The notes under the pieces: model-generated
The model's input: the letters and a program-made list of their open reading frames with translations, nothing else
What the model was told of the DNA's origin: nothing
The model's database searches: none
Made by a program: the position numbers and the translations under genes
NCBI GenBank assembly: GCA_016720565.1
Contig: JADKKJ010000011.1
Span: 868,001 to 932,000, forward strand
Reading direction: 5' to 3'
DNA from: Chitinophagaceae bacterium
Lineage (GTDB): Bacteria; Bacteroidota; Bacteroidia; Chitinophagales; Chitinophagaceae
Length of the DNA: 64,000 bases
Shown here: one piece after another, positions 63,245 through 64,000 of the stretch
Layout of the letters: the number at the start of each line of letters is the position of its first letter
How positions within the stretch are numbered: the first letter of the stretch is position 1

Positions 63245-64000
63245 ATGAAAAATAAATCAGTCATCATTTTTACGCTTTGTGCTGCATCTATTTTCTTTGT
63301 TTCCTGCGGAAGTAAAGACAAGACAGAAACCGCTTCGCCTGAAACAGAAACACATGTTGATGAACATGCAAATCCTGATGAAGCAACATTAACTGCTGAT
63401 CAGATAAAAACCATCGGCATTGAATTTGGTTCCATCGAACAGAAGCAGTTAACGGCTTCGCTTAAAACAAATGGTGTGCTTAAAGTGCCTAATCAAAATA
63501 AGGCAAGCATCAATTCGGTGTACAGCGGAGTGATAAAATCATTGCTGGTACAGCCGGGCAATAGTGTTTCAAGAGGGCAAACCATAGCAACCATTTCCAA
63601 TCCGGAATTTATACAGGTGCAGAGTGAATACCTATCTGTTAATTCAAGAATTGTACTGGCTGAACAGGAATACAACCGTCAGAAAGAATTAAATGCCGGT
63701 AATGCAGGGGCATTAAAAAATCTACAGGCTGCCGATGCGGAGTTAAAATCATTGAGAACAAGACGTTCTTCTTTACAGCAACAGATACAATTAATGGGCA
63801 TCAGCACAGCTTCACTTTCAAACGGCAGGTTGATTTCTGTTTTAGCCGTGCGAAGCCCGATCAGCGGTATAGTAAGCAATGTAAATGTAAAAATGGGAGC
63901 TTATGTAGATCTTAGTACAGTGGTTGCAGAAGTAGTTGATAATAGCAGGCTTCATCTTGATTTGTTTGTGTATGAAAAAGATTTACCCAAAATAAAAAAC
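63245..64000 (+). CDS. RND efflux periplasmic adaptor, cut by window edge
   Basis: About 252 residues from the ATG at 63245 to the right edge. Lipoprotein signal MKNKSVIIFTLCAASIFFVSC, then a His-poor acidic linker, TADQIKTIGIEFGSIEQKQL, the lipoyl region VYSGVIKSLLVQPGNSVSRG and the long hairpin LRTRRSSLQQQIQLMGISTA. It belongs to the CzcB/CusB type without HMBD units and would serve the fused pump 8 bases upstream. The C-terminus lies outside the window. Confidence 0.85.
   Translation, partial: MKNKSVIIFTLCAASIFFVSCGSKDKTETASPETETHVDEHANPDEATLTADQIKTIGIEFGSIEQKQLTASLKTNGVLKVPNQNKASINSVYSGVIKSLLVQPGNSVSRGQTIATISNPEFIQVQSEYLSVNSRIVLAEQEYNRQKELNAGNAGALKNLQAADAELKSLRTRRSSLQQQIQLMGISTASLSNGRLISVLAVRSPISGIVSNVNVKMGAYVDLSTVVAEVVDNSRLHLDLFVYEKDLPKIKN

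Overview
The window is chromosomal DNA of a Bacteroidota bacterium, most likely of the Chitinophagaceae. The signs are families typical of that group (DUF5606, DUF6090-like N-termini, HYC_CC_PP, MerTP, GDCCVxC, DUF6660), promoter-like TAnnTTTG motifs, an AAAGTAA-poor, moderate-GC backbone, and genes for chitin and beta-glucan use. No rRNA, tRNA or CRISPR array was found.

Region 1 (about 1-32,650) looks like ordinary chromosome. It holds an M3 oligopeptidase cut by the left edge, DUF5606, a sterol-desaturase-like hydroxylase, polA, uvrB, nagA, a PagL-like outer-membrane deacylase, an MBL-fold hydrolase, a SWIB protein with a histone-H1-like tail, a GH18 chitinase and a START-domain protein. 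A minus-strand beta-glucan operon follows (GH30, a chimeric GH144-like ORF, two GH3 beta-glucosidases). This operon is scarred: the ORF at 20,618-21,985 joins pieces of at least two proteins, and about 48 codons of a lost gene lie between GH30 and the neighbouring molybdenum hydroxylase pair. Next come an RNA methyltransferase, a MazG-like pyrophosphohydrolase, a YfcC-type transporter and two paralogous DUF6090-like membrane proteins.

Region 2 (about 32,650-43,570) is an accessory, AT-rich area full of debris. It has IS3 transposase remnants, a frameshifted small gene, the tail of a VRR-NUC nuclease, an unlisted 50-residue Cys-rich protein with a promoter/terminator-bounded leader or small RNA, unknown secreted proteins, a DUF2779 nuclease, a PD-(D/E)XK nuclease, a complete IS3 element and a broken prokaryotic Argonaute. 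The Argonaute has lost its N-terminus at the IS and carries a one-base frameshift; its PIWI domain lacks the usual catalytic acids. This reads as a decayed defence island.

Region 3 (43,581 to the right edge) is a copper/silver/mercury resistance island, all on the plus strand. It starts with an AraC-type regulator carrying an N-terminal CxxC metal-binding-like domain. It continues with an HMA-MauE membrane protein, metal-binding-domain proteins, DUF3347, a CusA broken by an in-frame stop and a frameshift, MerTP, GDCCVxC, a TolC/CusB set, a frameshifted haem-binding protein, a CopB-type P-type ATPase, DUF305, DUF6660, a fused CusA-TolC protein and a further adaptor cut by the right edge. The second RND set may have replaced the broken first pump. 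Three one-base losses (in the Argonaute, CusA and haem protein) all shorten short homopolymers, so sequencing error must be excluded before calling them real pseudogenes.
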